Of a DNA stretch of 28,863 bases, positions 26,863 through 28,863 are shown one piece after another; position 1 is the first letter of the stretch, and every line of letters begins with the position of its first letter. Source of the stretch: Monoraphidium neglectum. Taxonomy: Eukaryota; Chlorophyta; Chlorophyceae; Sphaeropleales; Selenastraceae. Below the pieces are notes generated by a model that ran no database searches, was not told the DNA's origin, and saw only the letters and a list, made by a program, of their open reading frames with translations. The translations under genes were made by a program, and so were the position numbers. The stretch spans positions 1-28,863 of the forward strand of contig NW_014013342.1 in assembly GCF_000611645.1 (NCBI RefSeq), read 5' to 3'.

Positions 26863-28863
26863 TCAGATAATGAGGCTCTTCGCAGCATCTGGCTGCTGCT
26901 GCCGCTGCTGCTGCTGCGCCGGCGGCCGCGCAGCCGCGCTGCCGGGCAGGATGAGGCCGCCCGGGCTGGTGGCCTTGTCAGCGCCTGCGCCCACCAGGCC
27001 CGCGGGCGCGGAGGGCATGGCTGCGACCCCGACGGCAGGGGCGGCTGTGATGAGGTACTTGCTCGCGGCAGCCTTGACCTGCGACAATGGCGGCAGGGGT
27101 AGGAGCAGCAAGGGCAGACTCAAACGGTCGGAAGCGCGGCAACAGAGGGCGTGCGAGGGCGTTGGGAGGCCTTGGCACGCGCTGAGCATGCTCAGCAGCG
27201 TGTGCCTTCACCGCACCCAATTGGCCTTGGCAACAACACAAGGGAAAGGCATGCCTCCGAAAAATGCTCACAACACAAACGCACGCAAGGGCTGGTGTGC
27301 CGCGGCCCCTCAGGAACAGCAAGTCAGTCAGGCCCTTTTGGGGCGTCTCAGTTCTCCAAGGTGAAAATGATAGGTTCTCATCCACGGGGATTGGCTCAGC
27401 CGCGCACGCGCACACAATGTCACCCACACAACCAAGCACGCCATGGGCTTGAGGCCAGCGCGCTATTCTGCACACAGCAGGCCGCACAGCCGTCCATCAA
27501 ACCCTCCTCAGCCTGCGTCCTTGCGCCCATGCAGACGCATTCTCATGCTTGTGTTTGCAGGACCCAGCCAGCACACCCTGCCCATCGCCTCCGACAACGG
27601 AAGCACGCCCGCACACCAGCCCAACACCGCAAGGCACGCAGCCGCCCGCCGACCGACCCCCACCTTCTCCATGAAAGCGGCCGCATCCGGCTGGTTCGCC
27701 GCCTTCGCGCCGTCGATGTTCTGCTGCAGCAGGTCCATCAGCGGCACGTCGATCTCATTCGCCTCCGCCATTTCAATGATCATGGCCTTCTTGTCCGGCG
27801 ACGTGAGCAGCTTCCGCATGCGCTCGACCGCCGTGCTGGTGGACGCGACCGCCTTATCGACCGCCTCCGCAGCCTCCTCCAGGTACTGCCTCAGCAGCTC
27901 CAGCTCAGCGAGCCGCTCCTCGGACTTCGCGGCGGCCGCGGCCGAGTCCTCGGCGGCGGCGCCGGCGGCGGAGACGAGGGCGGTCTTGGGGGCGTTGAAG
28001 CGCTCGGCGCCGATCATGGCGTCTAGCGCCTTGAAGAACGCGGGGGTGAGCTTGGGCCTGTTGTAAAGGACGGGAGGGGGGCGTGCCAGGCGGGGCTTAG
28101 GGCGAGTAGGGTGGTCCCAGCAGTCTGCGAGTCATCGCGACCTGTGTTGGCAAACTTTGACTGAGGGTGCAGGGTCTGTATTGGGACGCCGGTGGTGCTG
28201 CAGGCAGCCCTCAGCCTGCGGGCAACCCTGGAGCCTGGCCGCCGTGCTTGCTTTCGGCGCAGGGGGTGCTGGCCTGGCAAAGCATGGGATAGCTCGTGCT
28301 GCAGCAGCATACTCAGACCCCAAGCCGCGCAGCGTCCATGGCATAGTCATCCGCATGCGCGCTCGAGCATGTAGCATGCGTGTCGACGCGCACGCACACC
28401 CTCCGCGCACGCACACATACGCACACATACGCACACACATACACGAATGCACGCACACACAAAGAACCCCAGCCTCACCACAGAGTGTTCCAGGCACCCA
28501 CCTGCAGCGCGCCACCTCGTATTCCATGTCCTCCGCATCCGAATTCAAAAAGTACTCCACCAGCTCGGACGGCTCGTCCGGCGGGCTGCGCTGGCTGCGC
28601 CGCAGCAGCACCTGCCGCCGGATGTCGTCCTTGGTGGCTGAGACGGCAGCGGCGAACTCCTGGTCCTTCTCCATCTGCTTGGCCATCATGCGGCGCTGGA
28701 TGAGGCCCTCCTTGGGGGCACCCAGAAGGTTCTCAGGGTCCCAGGCCGTGGCCGCGCCGCCGCCCCCGCCTGGCGGGCCCATGCCGGGCATGCCGCCGCG
28801 GCCGCCAAAGGGGCTGGGCCCGCCGCCGCGGCGAGCCAGGACGCGGACGGAGGCGCGGCGGGG
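26863..28863 (-). CDS. Uncharacterised, probably plastid-targeted helical protein (5' partial, last 3 exons)
   Basis: Minus-strand exons: from the window edge 28863 to 28502, 28057-27664, 27078-26863; junction phases agree and the stop is TGA. The visible part begins RRASVRVLARRGGG, which looks like the end of a chloroplast transit peptide, then a Gly/Pro/Met stretch. An amphipathic, charged region follows (PKEGLIQRRMMAKQMEKD..., DDIRRQVLLRRSQR..., VEYFLNSDAEDMEYEV), then KLTPAFFKALDAMIGAE, a coiled-coil-like block (EERLAELELLRQYLEEA) and a conserved-looking block (RMRKLLTSPDKKAMIIEM, then VPLMDLLQQNIDGAK). The C-terminus is Ala/Pro/Gln-rich (QQQQRQQQPD). Similar sequences occur, as far as I recall, in other green algae and plants without an assigned function, so no name is given. 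The start codon is outside the window. Confidence 0.8.
28385..28461. repeat. (CA)n/ACGCACACAT microsatellite in an intron of the plastid-protein gene
   Basis: ACGCACACAT recurs about three times in tandem within CA/CG-rich alternating sequence. It lies in the intron 28058-28501, so the sense RNA carries GT repeats. Confidence 0.8.

Noticed and set aside
27151..28026. 291-codon plus-strand ORF
   Set aside because: Antisense to the middle exon and an intron of the plastid-protein gene; no domain, low-complexity Arg/His-rich start.

Overview
The window looks like nuclear DNA of a green alga (Chlorophyta, most likely Chlorophyceae; genus not determined). The evidence is very GC-rich coding sequence, many short GT-AG introns with GTGAG/GTGGG-type donors, TGTAA motifs downstream of several stop codons (the usual green-algal poly(A) signal), CA/GT microsatellites inside introns, a ciliary IFT gene, a plastid-type tRNA(Ile)-lysidine synthase in the nucleus and a secreted GH9 cellulase. 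No bacterial operon, insertion sequence, CRISPR array, rRNA or tRNA was recognised. All exon models below come from splice sites read by eye, reading-phase arithmetic and recalled family conservation; none is backed by transcripts.

Layout. 1-481 (+): C-terminal end of an unrecognised low-complexity protein. 482-3967: no convincing gene, possibly a very long 3' UTR ending near a TGTAA at 3155. 3968-14940 (+): a near-complete gene of about 25 exons for WDR19/IFT144, an IFT-A subunit of the ciliary transport train, interrupted by an 889-base N gap. 15391-17714 (-): TilS in four exons, convergent with IFT144. 18035-20158 (+): a six-exon secreted Cys-rich protein with a GPI-anchor-like tail, divergent from TilS over a 320-bp shared upstream region. 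21222-25926 (-): a GH9 endoglucanase in 11 or 12 exons, with signal peptide, 8-Cys module, 13-unit GKG-repeat linker and catalytic domain, convergent with the secreted protein. 25991-26155 (-): a 54-codon ORF only 64 bp upstream of the GH9 start codon on the same strand. 26863-28863 (-): 3' part of a gene for an uncharacterised, probably plastid-targeted helical protein, running off the window.

The genes are functionally unrelated: cilia (IFT144), organellar translation (TilS), cell surface or secretion (Cys-rich protein, GH9) and plastid (last gene). This is ordinary eukaryotic gene order. The most unusual points are the small ORF directly upstream of GH9 (candidate dicistronic mRNA), the GKG linker and 8-Cys module of the cellulase, a start codon that forms its own exon end in IFT144, a probable GC-AG intron, the repeated Cys/Trp motif of the secreted protein, and a gap whose size does not fit the reading frame.
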